Origin: Aminobacter niigataensis
GTDB taxonomy: Bacteria > Pseudomonadota > Alphaproteobacteria > Rhizobiales > Rhizobiaceae
NCBI RefSeq assembly: GCF_014200015.1
Contig: NZ_JACHOT010000002.1
Location: 1 to 64,000, forward strand
Length of the DNA: 64,000 nucleotides
Direction of reading: 5' to 3'
The number at the start of each line of letters is the position of its first letter. The first letter of the stretch is position 1. Both the position numbers and the translations under genes were made by a program. The notes beneath the pieces are model-generated. The model saw only the letters and a program-made list of their open reading frames with translations, searched no databases and was not told the origin of the DNA. This document shows positions 40,884 through 49,502 of the stretch, piece by piece.

Positions 40884-42307
40884 CAGGCTTTCTCCAATGT
40901 GCGTCGGACGGGGATGAATAGCACCATGACGATGCCGAGCTTGCGCCATACGGTGAACGACAGCGCGGTCGCCTCGAAGATCATCGCCGCCGAGGTGGCG
41001 ATTGCCGCGCCCCACAGGCCGAGCGTGGGGATGAACACGACGTTGAGGCCGATGTTGAGGGCGAGTGTCGCGGCATAGACCATGGCGCAGACGTTCTGGT
41101 AGCCGCTCATGGTCAACACGCTTTCGCATGGGCCGACCGCCGATCGCGCCACCACCGCAGCCACGAGCAGGAACAGCAGCGGATAGCCCTCGTCGAAGCC
41201 GGGGCCGAACATGCCGAGCAGCGGCTTGCCGAGCACCAGCACGACAAGCCCCATCAGCAGCGACGGCCAGAACGTCCAGGACACTGTTTCGCGGGCGAAG
41301 CCGGCCAGCTTTTCCGGCTCGCCATGGGCGATATGGGCATAGCGCTGGGCAACGCCCGCCTTGACCGAGAAATAGACGAAGTGGACCAGCGCCAGCGTCT
41401 TCACAGTCGCGAAGTAAACCGCGACATGGTCCGGTTCCATGTAGAAGCCGACCATCAGCACGTCGGCATTGGTGAGCAGGAAAAAGAAGCTCTCGACCAG
41501 GAAGATCGGCAGCGAGATCTTGAGCCAGTAGCCGAGCAGGATAGTGCGCGGCCCGGCGGGAATGCGCTTGTCGGTCCGCGAAGTGACGCGGACGAGCTGG
41601 GCGATGGTGGTGACGTAGGTGGCGGCGATCGCGGCGCTGACGGCGGTCTCGGCGGTCGGCGCAAGGCCCGACACCACGGCCGCCGCCATGAACAACAGGA
41701 TCAGAAGCGGCCGCACGATGTAGGTCGGCACAAGCGCCTGGAACGCCCAGGCGTTGGCGCGCGCCAGCCCTTGCAGCACGTCCGACAGCGCCAGCATCGG
41801 CAGGCAGAACATGCCGAGGAAAAACGGTACGACGTAGTAGCTCTCGATCTTGTCCGAGAGCAGCCAGACGCCGGCCATGGCCAAGGCGGTGATGACGGTC
41901 GAAGCGACGAGCACGAACAGCCGGCTCGCCACAAGCACGCCGCGCAGTTCGGCGAGCATGCCCTTTTCGCGGTATTCGGGGATGAAGCGGATGACGGAGG
42001 TGTGGAAACCGAAGCAGGACAGGGAACCTGCGATGATCATCGACACCCAGACGAGCACGAAGATGCCGTATTCGAAACCGCCCATCCAGCGGGCCAGCAG
42101 CACCTGGCTGACGAATGCGATGGCGGCGCTGACAATGCGCACGGCAAAGGCGATCAGCGACATGCGGCCGGCTTCGCCGCGCTCGTCGGCGCTGAAAAGA
42201 ACGGCGTCGACGCGACGCAGCAGCGGCGCGATGCGCGAGGCGATCTGCCCCGGCAGCCACCGTTCGGCCGTCATCGCTGCGGAAAAACGCAACTCAACAC
42301 ACTCCAT
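40883..42307 (-). CDS. Polysaccharide flippase (MOP superfamily, Wzx-like)
   Basis: A 474-residue membrane protein with about 12-14 helices. The start of the membrane part, FAVRIVSAAIAFVSQVLLARWMGGFEYGIF, is the typical opening of the polysaccharide-transporter (PST/MOP) family. It should move lipid-linked sugar units across the inner membrane. Two starts are possible (42307 and the ATG at 42274), neither with a clear ribosome site. No glycosyltransferases are nearby, so the pair serves a pathway encoded elsewhere. Confidence 0.85.
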   Translation of the reverse strand: MECVELRFSAAMTAERWLPGQIASRIAPLLRRVDAVLFSADERGEAGRMSLIAFAVRIVSAAIAFVSQVLLARWMGGFEYGIFVLVWVSMIIAGSLSCFGFHTSVIRFIPEYREKGMLAELRGVLVASRLFVLVASTVITALAMAGVWLLSDKIESYYVVPFFLGMFCLPMLALSDVLQGLARANAWAFQALVPTYIVRPLLILLFMAAAVVSGLAPTAETAVSAAIAATYVTTIAQLVRVTSRTDKRIPAGPRTILLGYWLKISLPIFLVESFFFLLTNADVLMVGFYMEPDHVAVYFATVKTLALVHFVYFSVKAGVAQRYAHIAHGEPEKLAGFARETVSWTFWPSLLMGLVVLVLGKPLLGMFGPGFDEGYPLLFLLVAAVVARSAVGPCESVLTMSGYQNVCAMVYAATLALNIGLNVVFIPTLGLWGAAIATSAAMIFEATALSFTVWRKLGIVMVLFIPVRRTLEKA

Positions 42308-42392
42308 CTTCCGCGAATTTCGCTGACAGGATGTACTGGACAGCGATTAAGAAACGGTTGGGCGGCAACGTTGTGGCCAGGAGATGCCGGGC

Positions 42393-42623
42393 ATGATCTC
42401 GCAAGATGAGCGCAAGTCGATGTTGCGGGCCCATTCGATCGGCCCGACAATGATCCGTTATCTCGAAGAGATCGGCATCGGGCGGCTGGCCGATCTTCGC
42501 GGCGCCGATGCCGCCGAGATCGCGCTCCGCATCGACATTGCGCTCGGCCGCAAGCACATCAACAGCCTGGGCGTGGCGGCCCTTCGAAATCTGATCGAGC
42601 TTGCCAAGCGCGAGACGGGGTGA
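42393..42623 (+). CDS. Small helix-hairpin-helix-like protein
   Basis: A 76-residue protein. HSIGPTMIRYLEEIGIGRLADLRGADAAEIALRI reads as a helix-hairpin-helix fold akin to the C-terminal domain of TfoX or the Cdd1 family, which suggests DNA contact. GGAG nine bases before the ATG at 42393 favours that start over 42384. It is divergent from the flippase. The specific role is unknown. Confidence 0.65.
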   Translation: MISQDERKSMLRAHSIGPTMIRYLEEIGIGRLADLRGADAAEIALRIDIALGRKHINSLGVAALRNLIELAKRETG

Positions 42624-42760
42624 GCAGGTGCGCTTGCGCGACGGCGTAGGCGTCCCTCGCAGCCAGGCTCTCTTCCACGGTTTAGGGATAACGTCGCGCA
42701 CGACGATACAAACACTTGGCTCGTGCCGCCGATCACGCGACCGTGCCTCCGGAGTTCGGA

Positions 42761-43672
42761 TCAATCCGCCTGTTGACCGCCCTGCCATGCCCCCATGATC
42801 ATGCGACGGAAGTGTTCGGCAGCGGGTGAAAGCGTGGCAGCGCGCCGGCGGACGATGCCGATCGTCCGGGAAATCAGCGGATTGCCCAGCGGCCTCGTGA
42901 TGATGATGGGATGATCGGGTCCGGGTGTCGCCGTGCGCGGAAGCACGGAAATCCCGAGGCCTGCCTCCACCAGGCCGAGCGAGGTCGACAGGTGCGTCAC
43001 CTCGTAGGACCACCGCAGTTCGATGTTCGACCGCGCAAGCGTCGCGTCGAGCATGGTGCGGTTGCCGCTGGAGCGGTGCACGGTGATCAGCGGGTACGGC
43101 GCCAGATCCATCCAGCCGACCTCCTGCCGCATCGCCAGGGGATGATCGCGCCGCGCCGCCAGCACGAACGGATCTTCGGCGATGCGATCGAAGATGAGCT
43201 CCGGGTCTGAGGTGCCGATGAAGTTGATCCCGAATTCCACTTCGCCGCGCGAGACGGCCTGCAGCCCCTCCGTCGCCGTCAGGTCGAGGATGCGGAAGCG
43301 GATGTCGGGATATTCCTGGTTGAACTGCTTGATCACCGTCGGCAGGAAATAGAAGGCGGCAGTCGGCAGGCAGGCGATCGTCACCAGCTCGCTTCGCCGC
43401 ACGCCCCGACCGCGGGCCGCAAAGAGGGAGCTGTCGAACTCCTCCAGCATGCGCTGCACCAGCGGCACAAGTTCGAGGCCGAGCGCGGTGGGCGAAACAT
43501 GCCGGGTGGTGCGCTCCAGAAGCGGCGCACCTATCGATGCCTCCAGCTTCTGGATGCGGCGGCTGAGCGCCGGCTGCGACAGGTTCAGGGCATCGGCCGC
43601 CCGGTGAAAGCTTTCAAGCTCGACGACGCCGAGAAAAGCCCTGAGATCGAGGATTTCACAATTGATGCTCAT
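42761..43672 (-). CDS. LysR family transcriptional regulator (divergent to tctC)
   Basis: A 303-residue regulator. The N-terminal winged helix (about 5-65) has AADALNLSQPALSRRIQKLE, and the C-terminal two-lobed ligand domain follows. It is transcribed away from the tricarboxylate transporter gene tctC with 178 bases between, the standard layout for a LysR activator that senses the transported compound. A candidate LysR box is at 43703-43719. Confidence 0.9.
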   Translation of the reverse strand: MSINCEILDLRAFLGVVELESFHRAADALNLSQPALSRRIQKLEASIGAPLLERTTRHVSPTALGLELVPLVQRMLEEFDSSLFAARGRGVRRSELVTIACLPTAAFYFLPTVIKQFNQEYPDIRFRILDLTATEGLQAVSRGEVEFGINFIGTSDPELIFDRIAEDPFVLAARRDHPLAMRQEVGWMDLAPYPLITVHRSSGNRTMLDATLARSNIELRWSYEVTHLSTSLGLVEAGLGISVLPRTATPGPDHPIIITRPLGNPLISRTIGIVRRRAATLSPAAEHFRRMIMGAWQGGQQAD

Positions 43673-43702
43673 GACGCATCACTGCTCCAAAATTTTGCAC
43701 TT

Positions 43703-43719
43703 AACTTAATAATCCAGTT
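43703..43719 (+). promoter_or_regulatory. Candidate LysR box upstream of tctC
   Basis: AACT-N9-AGTT forms an interrupted inverted repeat inside an AT-rich stretch between the divergent lysR and tctC genes. It fits the T-N11-A rule and lies about 130 bases before tctC. Confidence 0.45.
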
Positions 43720-43805
43720 GGCGCATATGCCTCAAGGGTGAAACGACGAAGATCATGCCCGCCGATGGCGATCATGGGACTTGGCGTTTCCAATCGTTAT
43801 GTGTA

Positions 43806-43820
43806 CGTTTGTATACATTT
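43806..43820 (+). promoter_or_regulatory. GntR-type operator candidate (site A) at tctC
   Basis: CGTTTGTATACATTT contains the perfect 8-base palindrome TGTATACA (43810-43817), 31 bases before the tctC start. Related sites occur at 47182, 53380, 57953 and 58059. Confidence 0.55.
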
Positions 43821-43850
43821 GAACGCATAGCTATTTTGGGGAGGAAAAAC

Positions 43851-44951
43851 ATGGCTGATTTTACGCGTCGTCAACTGCTTGCCGCCGGCTCCGCCGCAGC
43901 GGTACTTGGACTAGGCGGAGTGCGCCCGGCATTTTCGCAGGCCTCGGTCGATTTCGCCGGCAAGACCGTCGAATGGTGGATGCCCTTCTCCGAGGGCGGC
44001 GGTTCGGACGTCTGGGCGCGATTCTTCGCCCCCTATCTCTCGAAATATCTTCCGGGCAACCCGAACGTCGTGGTCCGGAACGTGCCCGGCGGCGGGTCGA
44101 TCACCGGGTCGAACGAATTCGTCGCCCGCGCGCGGCCCGATGGGCTTGCGATCCTTGGCACGTCGGGATCGACGCAGTTTCCGTTCCTGCTCGGCGATCC
44201 ACGCGTGCGCTACGATTACGCCAAGCTCATTCCCGTACTCGTCTCGCCGACGGGCGGCGTCTGCTACCTGCCCGCCAAGTTCGGCGTCAAGACGCCGGCC
44301 GAACTGAACAAGATCAAGGACCAGGACCTGGTCTACGGCAGCCAGGGCGCGACCTCGCTCGACCTCGTGCCGATGCTTGCCTTCCGCCTGCTCGGCCTCA
44401 AGGTCCGCCATGTGTTCGGCATGCAGGGGCGCGGCGACGGCCGCCTTGCCTTCGAACGCGGCGAAGCGACGATCGACTACCAGACCTCCTCCGCCTACCT
44501 GACCAACGTCACCCCGCTCGTCGAGGCCGGCACGGCCGCTCCGATGTTCTCCTGGGGCGTCCTCGACGCCCAGGGCAACGTCGCCCGCGATCCGACATTC
44601 CCCGACCTTCCCCACTTCGTCGAAGCCTACGAGATGATGCATGGCAAGAAACCGTCCGGCATCGAATATGACGCCTACCTCGCCTTCTTCGGCTCCGGCT
44701 TCGCGGCCCAGAAGCCCTGCATGCTGCCGGAAGGCACGTCGGACGACATCGTTGCGACCTATCGCAAGGCCTTTGCCGACGCCGTGGCCGATCCGGAACT
44801 ACAGAAGGCCAAGGGCGACGTTCTCGGCGACTACACGCAGGCCGTCGGCAGCGACATCGAGCAGCTCTACAAGGTCGCCACGACGATCAAGCCCGAAGCG
44901 CGTGACTGGGTGCGCAACTTCCTGAACACGGAATACCAGGTCAAGCTCTGA
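43851..44951 (+). CDS. tctC: Tripartite tricarboxylate transporter binding protein TctC (Bug family)
   Basis: A 366-residue periplasmic solute-binding protein that captures a carboxylate and delivers it to TctA/TctB. The signal sequence FTRRQLLAAGSAAAVLGLGG has paired arginines before the hydrophobic core, so Tat export is possible instead of Sec. The mature part starts near residue 31 and has the Bug-type VEWWMPFSEGGGSDVWARFFAPYLSKYLPGNPNVVVRNVPGGG segment. GGGGAGG precedes the ATG at 43851. The carboxylate bound is unknown; the neighbours suggest a tricarboxylate. A GntR-type site and a LysR box lie upstream. Confidence 0.92.
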   Translation: MADFTRRQLLAAGSAAAVLGLGGVRPAFSQASVDFAGKTVEWWMPFSEGGGSDVWARFFAPYLSKYLPGNPNVVVRNVPGGGSITGSNEFVARARPDGLAILGTSGSTQFPFLLGDPRVRYDYAKLIPVLVSPTGGVCYLPAKFGVKTPAELNKIKDQDLVYGSQGATSLDLVPMLAFRLLGLKVRHVFGMQGRGDGRLAFERGEATIDYQTSSAYLTNVTPLVEAGTAAPMFSWGVLDAQGNVARDPTFPDLPHFVEAYEMMHGKKPSGIEYDAYLAFFGSGFAAQKPCMLPEGTSDDIVATYRKAFADAVADPELQKAKGDVLGDYTQAVGSDIEQLYKVATTIKPEARDWVRNFLNTEYQVKL

Positions 44952-44961
44952 TCGACAGAGT

Positions 44962-44985
44962 GCCCGCCGCCGACAGGCGGCGGGC
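44962..44985 (+). promoter_or_regulatory. Intercistronic hairpin between tctC and the TctA-TctB gene
   Basis: A perfect 10-bp stem, GCCCGCCGCC with its complement, closes on a GACA loop ten bases past the tctC stop. No U-run follows, so it more likely protects the tctC message and allows higher expression of the binding protein than of the membrane subunits. Confidence 0.6.
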
Positions 44986-45092
44986 AAGCCTGCACGACGC
45001 CTGTCGGCGCTCGAACATCCACCTGCCGACATTGACCAGGCTGGCGCGAAGGCGCCGCCCAGCAACTGTTGCCCATCGAAAGGACAGCCACA

Positions 45093-47117
45093 GTGATCGA
45101 TGTGTTCGTCACTTCGCTCCAGAACCTGCTGACCCTCCACCACCTCAGCTACATGATGATCGGCGTTGCGATCGGCCTCGTCGTCGGCATCCTGCCGGCG
45201 CTCGGCGGCATTGCCGGCATGTCGCTGCTGCTGCCATTCGTCTACGGCATGGAGCCGACCGCAGCGATTGCGATGATGGTCGGCCTGCTGGCGGTCATTC
45301 CCACCTCCGACACCTTCTCCTGCATCCTCATGGGCATTCCGGGGTCGTCCGCCTCGCAGGCGACAGTGCTCGACGGCTTCCCCCTCGCCCGCAAGGGCGA
45401 AGCAGCACGCGCGCTGAGTGCGTCTTTCTCGGCGTCCATGATCGGCGGCCTTTTCGGCGCGCTGTGCCTGACCGCCATCGTCATCGTGGCGCGTCCGCTC
45501 ATCCTGAGCTTCACCTCGGCCGAACTGTTCATGCTGGCCATTTTCGGCCTGTCCATGGTGGGCGTGCTGTCGGGCAGCAGCCTCGCCAAGGGCGTGGCCG
45601 CCTGTGCGCTGGGCCTCGCCTTCGGGGCGATCGGCACCGCTCCGGCAAATGGCGGCGAACGCATGACCTTCGATTCGCTGTACCTGATGAGCGGCCTCGA
45701 GATCACCATCATCGGCCTCGGCATCTTCGCGCTGCCGGAAGTGCTCGACCTGCTGCGCGGCCAGACAAGCATCTCGAGCACCGGCAAGCTCGGCCAAGGC
45801 TGGCTGACCGGCGTGCGCGACACCTGGCGGGAAAAGTGGCTGACGCTGCGCTGCGCGACGATCGGGGCCTGTGTCGGCCTGATGCCGGGCCTTGGCGGCA
45901 GCGTTTCGGACTGGATCTCCTACGGCCACACCGTCCAAAGCGCCAAGGACAAGTCGCAATTCGGCAAGGGTGACATCCGTGGCGTCATCGGCCCGGAAGC
46001 GGCCAACAATTCCTGCGCCGGCGGCAACCTGATCCCGACCCTGCTGTTCGGCATCCCCGGCTCCGGCTCGATGGCGATCTTTCTCGCCGCGATGATCCTG
46101 ATCGGGCTGCAACCAGGGCCCGGCATGGCCGATCCGAAGCGCGACCTCGACCTCACCTATACCGTGGTCTGGACGCTGGCGCTCGCCAACGTCGTCGGCA
46201 CCGCGGCCTGCATCGCCCTGTCGCCGAGCATCGCGCGCCTCACGACGATCCGCTTCGTGCTGTTCGCGCCCTTCATGATCCTCATCATCGTCTTCGGCGC
46301 ATTCCAGTCGACCCGCTCCTTCGAGGACATCCTGGCCCTGCTGGTCATAGCGCTGACGGGCATCTTCCTGAAGCGCTTCGGCTGGCCCCGACCGGCCTTC
46401 CTCATCGGCTTCGTGCTTGCCGGCCAGGTCGAGACCTATTTCTACCAGGCGGTCCAGTTCTACGGCTATGGCTTCCCGCTTCGGCCCATCGCCGTCGCCA
46501 TCGCACTGATTACGATTGCCTCGCTCTGGTTCACCAGCCGGTCGCGCCAGGCCCCGAAGGAGGAAACCGTCCCCGGCGGCATCACGACCGACATCGACTT
46601 CGAGCGCGAGGAAGACGAAACGGCCGCCGCCAAGAACCTGTGGCCGCAGGTGATCTTCACCGCTGTCACCTTCGGCTTCTTCATCTTCACGATCGCCGAA
46701 GGCGCACAGAACTCGTTCCTCGACGCGGTGTTCCCGGTCTCGGTGGGAATTGTCGGCCTCCTCACTGCCGCCTTCGTGCTGTTCTGGCAGGTCAGGGGCG
46801 CGACGGGACGTGGGCCGGCAGGCACCGTCAATTTCGATCTCGATGACGGCGCGAGCAGCGGCAGCCTGTGGCGGTTCGTCGGCTGGCTGGTCGGCTTCGT
46901 CATCGCGATTGGCCTTCTCGGCTTCACCCTCGCACTCGTCGGCTTCTTCCTGACGTTCCTGAAGGTCGTCGCCAAATCAAGCTGGCTGCAGGCGAGCGTC
47001 CTGACCGCTGCAGCCGTCGGCCTGGTGCTGGTGCTGACGTCGATCCTCAACATGAACCTGCCGGGCGGCCTGCTGCAGCACTACTTCTACAGCCAGCTGG
47101 TCTGGCCCCTGCGCTGA
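45093..47117 (+). CDS. tctA: TctA-TctB fusion: membrane subunits of a tripartite tricarboxylate transporter
   Basis: A 674-residue membrane protein. Residues about 1-500 are a complete TctA large subunit with the duplicated glycine-rich signatures GILPALGGIAGMSLLLPFVYGM and GLMPGLGGSVSDWISYG, plus GIPGSSAS and GIPGSGSMAIF. After an acidic linker (DIDFEREEDETAAAK, near residue 505) come about four more helices that match a TctB small subunit in size and position. No separate tctB is present, which supports the fusion. It starts at a GTG (45093) behind AAAGGA and ends at a strong terminator. Confidence 0.9.
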   Translation: MIDVFVTSLQNLLTLHHLSYMMIGVAIGLVVGILPALGGIAGMSLLLPFVYGMEPTAAIAMMVGLLAVIPTSDTFSCILMGIPGSSASQATVLDGFPLARKGEAARALSASFSASMIGGLFGALCLTAIVIVARPLILSFTSAELFMLAIFGLSMVGVLSGSSLAKGVAACALGLAFGAIGTAPANGGERMTFDSLYLMSGLEITIIGLGIFALPEVLDLLRGQTSISSTGKLGQGWLTGVRDTWREKWLTLRCATIGACVGLMPGLGGSVSDWISYGHTVQSAKDKSQFGKGDIRGVIGPEAANNSCAGGNLIPTLLFGIPGSGSMAIFLAAMILIGLQPGPGMADPKRDLDLTYTVVWTLALANVVGTAACIALSPSIARLTTIRFVLFAPFMILIIVFGAFQSTRSFEDILALLVIALTGIFLKRFGWPRPAFLIGFVLAGQVETYFYQAVQFYGYGFPLRPIAVAIALITIASLWFTSRSRQAPKEETVPGGITTDIDFEREEDETAAAKNLWPQVIFTAVTFGFFIFTIAEGAQNSFLDAVFPVSVGIVGLLTAAFVLFWQVRGATGRGPAGTVNFDLDDGASSGSLWRFVGWLVGFVIAIGLLGFTLALVGFFLTFLKVVAKSSWLQASVLTAAAVGLVLVLTSILNMNLPGGLLQHYFYSQLVWPLR

Positions 47118-47123
47118 ACTTCC

Positions 47124-47149
47124 GCCCCGGCGGCAACGCCGGGGCTTTT
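47124..47149 (+). terminator. Rho-independent terminator after the TctA-TctB gene
   Basis: A perfect 9-bp stem GCCCCGGCG/CGCCGGGGC around a GCAA tetraloop is followed by TTTT. It lies seven bases past the stop codon. It separates the transporter transcript from prpF, which must have its own promoter. Confidence 0.9.
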
Positions 47150-47169
47150 GCATGCCGATTTTCAGAGTG

Positions 47170-47196
47170 TGCAATTGCATCCAATTGTCGACATTA
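47170..47196 (+). promoter_or_regulatory. Operator candidate (site D) at prpF
   Basis: A perfect palindrome TGCAATTGCA (47170-47179) overlaps CAATTGTCGACATTA (47182-47196), which aligns with the GntR-type sites of the region. The 12-mer GCATCCAATTGT here (47177-47188) is repeated exactly at the gntR/abrB site (53375-53386). Confidence 0.5.
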
Positions 47197-47211
47197 CCGA
47201 ACGAGGTCACC

Positions 47212-48315
47212 TTGCCCGCACAACACGCCATTCCCTGTATCCTCATGCGCGGAGGAACATCGAAGGGACCCTATTTCAAGATGCAGGATATCCCGCAGGA
47301 CCCAGATGTCCGCGCGCGGGTGCTGCTGGCCGCCATGGGCTCGCCCGACATCCGCCAGATCGACGGCATCGGCGGCGCCGATACGCTGACCAGCAAGGTC
47401 GCGATGGTCGGCCCGTCCGACCGGGAAGGCGTCGATGTCGACTATCTCTTCGCACAGGTTTCGGTAGACAAGGCAATCGTCGACACCTCGCCCTCCTGCG
47501 GCAACATGCTGTCCGGCGTCGGCCCCTTCGCCATCGAGATGGGCATGGTGCCGGTCAACGGCGAAAAGACCAGCGTCGTCATCTACGACATCAACACCCA
47601 GAGCCGCATCGAGGCGATCGTCGAGACGCCGGACGGTGTCGTCAACTACGAGGGCAAAGGGCGGATCGACGGGGTCCCGGGCACGGCGGCCGAGATCCGG
47701 CTCAATTTCATGGACATCGTCGGCTCGAAGACGGGCACCCTGTTGCCGACGGGCAAGCCGGTGGAGGTGATCGACGGGGTCAAGGCCACGCTCATCGACG
47801 TCGCGGTGCCGATGATGATCGTCCGCGCCGCCGACCTCGGCAAGACGGGCTATGAGTCAGCCACGGAACTCGATGCCGACAAGGATTTCTTCGCGCGCAT
47901 GGAAGCGATGCGCATGGAAGCGGGCCGGCGCATGGGCCTCGGCGACGTGACCGGCAAGGTGGTGCCGAAGATGGCCATGCTGGCGGCGCCGCGCGAGGGC
48001 GGAAGCGTCGCCGCCCGCTACTTCGTTCCGCACAAGACCCACGCGGCCTTCGCCGTCACCGGCGGGCTGTGCGTCTCCTCCTGCGTGCTGGTTCCCGGCA
48101 CGGTGGCAGCCGGCATCGCCAACCGGCCCGAAGGCGACGACTGCACGGTGATCATCGAGCATCCGACCGGCGTCATCGACGTCGCCATGACGACGAGGCC
48201 CGACGGCAACTCCGTCGAGATCATCAGCGGCGGCGTCGTGCGCACCGCGCGCAAGCTGATGGAAGGCACCGTCTTCGTGCCCGCCGCCACGCTGGCATCG
48301 ACGCCGGCGGCCTGA
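47212..48315 (+). CDS. prpF: PrpF family isomerase (aconitate/methylaconitate or 4-oxalomesaconate type)
   Basis: A 367-residue protein with the diaminopimelate-epimerase fold of the PrpF group. The hallmark start is IPCILMRGGTSKG, followed by TSKVAMVGPS with K62 and SPSCGNMLSGVGPFAIE with C96, the likely acid-base pair by analogy with PrpF. Relatives isomerise trans- and cis-(methyl)aconitate or tautomerise 4-oxalomesaconate (GalD). In this cluster conversion of trans-aconitate to cis-aconitate is attractive but unproven. I choose a TTG start at 47212 with a GAGG site; an ATG at 47152 would lie just past the terminator and read through the operator. Confidence 0.88.
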   Translation: MPAQHAIPCILMRGGTSKGPYFKMQDIPQDPDVRARVLLAAMGSPDIRQIDGIGGADTLTSKVAMVGPSDREGVDVDYLFAQVSVDKAIVDTSPSCGNMLSGVGPFAIEMGMVPVNGEKTSVVIYDINTQSRIEAIVETPDGVVNYEGKGRIDGVPGTAAEIRLNFMDIVGSKTGTLLPTGKPVEVIDGVKATLIDVAVPMMIVRAADLGKTGYESATELDADKDFFARMEAMRMEAGRRMGLGDVTGKVVPKMAMLAAPREGGSVAARYFVPHKTHAAFAVTGGLCVSSCVLVPGTVAAGIANRPEGDDCTVIIEHPTGVIDVAMTTRPDGNSVEIISGGVVRTARKLMEGTVFVPAATLASTPAA

Positions 48316-48366
48316 GCCGCTGGCCGCCCAAACAACGGCATACCCGCTTCTGGAGTCCGTAACATC

Positions 48367-49425
48367 ATGAAACTGCTTGTCCTTCCCGGCGATGGCATCG
48401 GCCCTGAAATCGTCGGCGCGACCGTGGCGGTGCTGGATGCGGTCGACCGCCGCTTTTCGCTCGGCTTCAGCTACACGACACGGGACATCGGCCTCGCATC
48501 ACTGCAAAAGATCGGCACGACGCTGCCGCCAGACCTGCTCAAGCAGGCGCGCCGAATGGACGGAACCCTGCTCGGCCCGATTTCCACTCTGGACTATCCG
48601 CCCCGCGACAAGGGCGGTATCAACGTCTCGGCTGCCTTCCGCACCCAGCTCGACCTCTTTGCCAACATCCGCCCCGCACGCACCCGCGAGGGCGTCTTCC
48701 ATCGCGGCACGGCGATGGACCTCGTCATCATGCGGGAGGCGACGGAGGGCATGTATCCCGACCGCAACATGTATGCCGGCAACGGCGAATACATGCCAAC
48801 GGAAGACATGGCGATCTCGATGCGCAAGGTGACGGCAACGGCAAGCGAGCGCATCGCAAGGGCTTCCTTCGAACTGGCGCGGAGGCGCCGCAAGAAGGTC
48901 ACGGCGGTGCACAAGGCGAATGCCTTCGTCCTGACCGACGGACTGTTCCTGAAGGAGGTGCGCAAGGTCGCAGCCGACTATCCCGACGTGCAGTTGGAGG
49001 AGGTCCTGATCGACGCGATGGCCGCACTGCTGGTTCGCGACGCAAGTCGCTACGACGTGATCTGCACGACCAACTTCTACGGCGACACCCTGTCCGACCT
49101 GGCTTCCGAACTCTCCGGCAGCCTGGGCCTGGCAGGCTCCCTGAATGCCGGAACGGACAATGCCGCCGCCCAGGCCCAGCACGGCTCAGCGCCCGACATC
49201 GCCGGCCAGGACAAGGCCAATCCGACCTCCATGATCCTGTCGGCGGCGATGCTTTTGCACTGGCACGGCGAGCGTTCGGGCGACCCGCGCCACGTCGAGG
49301 CCGCGACCTTGATCGAGCGCACCGTCGACCGGGTCATCTCCAACGCTGCGACCCGTACCGGCGACCTCGGCGGGCCACTCGGCACGAAGGCGTTCACCGA
49401 CACCCTCATCGCCGCTTTGGGCTGA
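48367..49425 (+). CDS. Isocitrate/isopropylmalate dehydrogenase family enzyme
   Basis: A 352-residue NAD(P)-dependent beta-decarboxylating dehydrogenase. It has the N-terminal LLVLPGDGIGPEIV, the substrate loop FANIRPARTREG, a catalytic lysine region KVTAVHKANAFVLTDGLF, and the metal-binding signature TTNFYGDTLSDLASELSGSLGLAGSLN. The substrate-loop sequence matches neither leucine-pathway LeuB nor housekeeping Icd closely, so a dedicated 2-hydroxy-tri- or dicarboxylate is likely. It follows prpF by 51 bases and is probably co-transcribed. The product would be a 2-oxo acid. Confidence 0.87.
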   Translation: MKLLVLPGDGIGPEIVGATVAVLDAVDRRFSLGFSYTTRDIGLASLQKIGTTLPPDLLKQARRMDGTLLGPISTLDYPPRDKGGINVSAAFRTQLDLFANIRPARTREGVFHRGTAMDLVIMREATEGMYPDRNMYAGNGEYMPTEDMAISMRKVTATASERIARASFELARRRRKKVTAVHKANAFVLTDGLFLKEVRKVAADYPDVQLEEVLIDAMAALLVRDASRYDVICTTNFYGDTLSDLASELSGSLGLAGSLNAGTDNAAAQAQHGSAPDIAGQDKANPTSMILSAAMLLHWHGERSGDPRHVEAATLIERTVDRVISNAATRTGDLGGPLGTKAFTDTLIAALG

Positions 49426-49437
49426 ACTGGAGACGAA

Positions 49438-49468
49438 GACGGCGCGTGGGCCTTGCCCTCGCGCCGTC
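49438..49468. terminator. Hairpin between convergent dehydrogenase and RraA genes
   Basis: A perfect 9-bp stem GACGGCGCG (49438-49446) with CGCGCCGTC (49460-49468) and a 13-base loop lies 12 bases past the dehydrogenase stop and 34 bases past the rraA stop. Without a U-run it may still end transcription from both directions. Confidence 0.5.
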
Positions 49469-49502
49469 GCGATCGATGGGTCACCATGTGGCCCTAGCCC
49501 AG

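Noticed and set aside
47152-47211. ATG start for prpF at 47152
   Set aside because: It lies directly behind a strong terminator and would read through the operator candidate; the family N-terminus begins at 47212 with a GAGG site.
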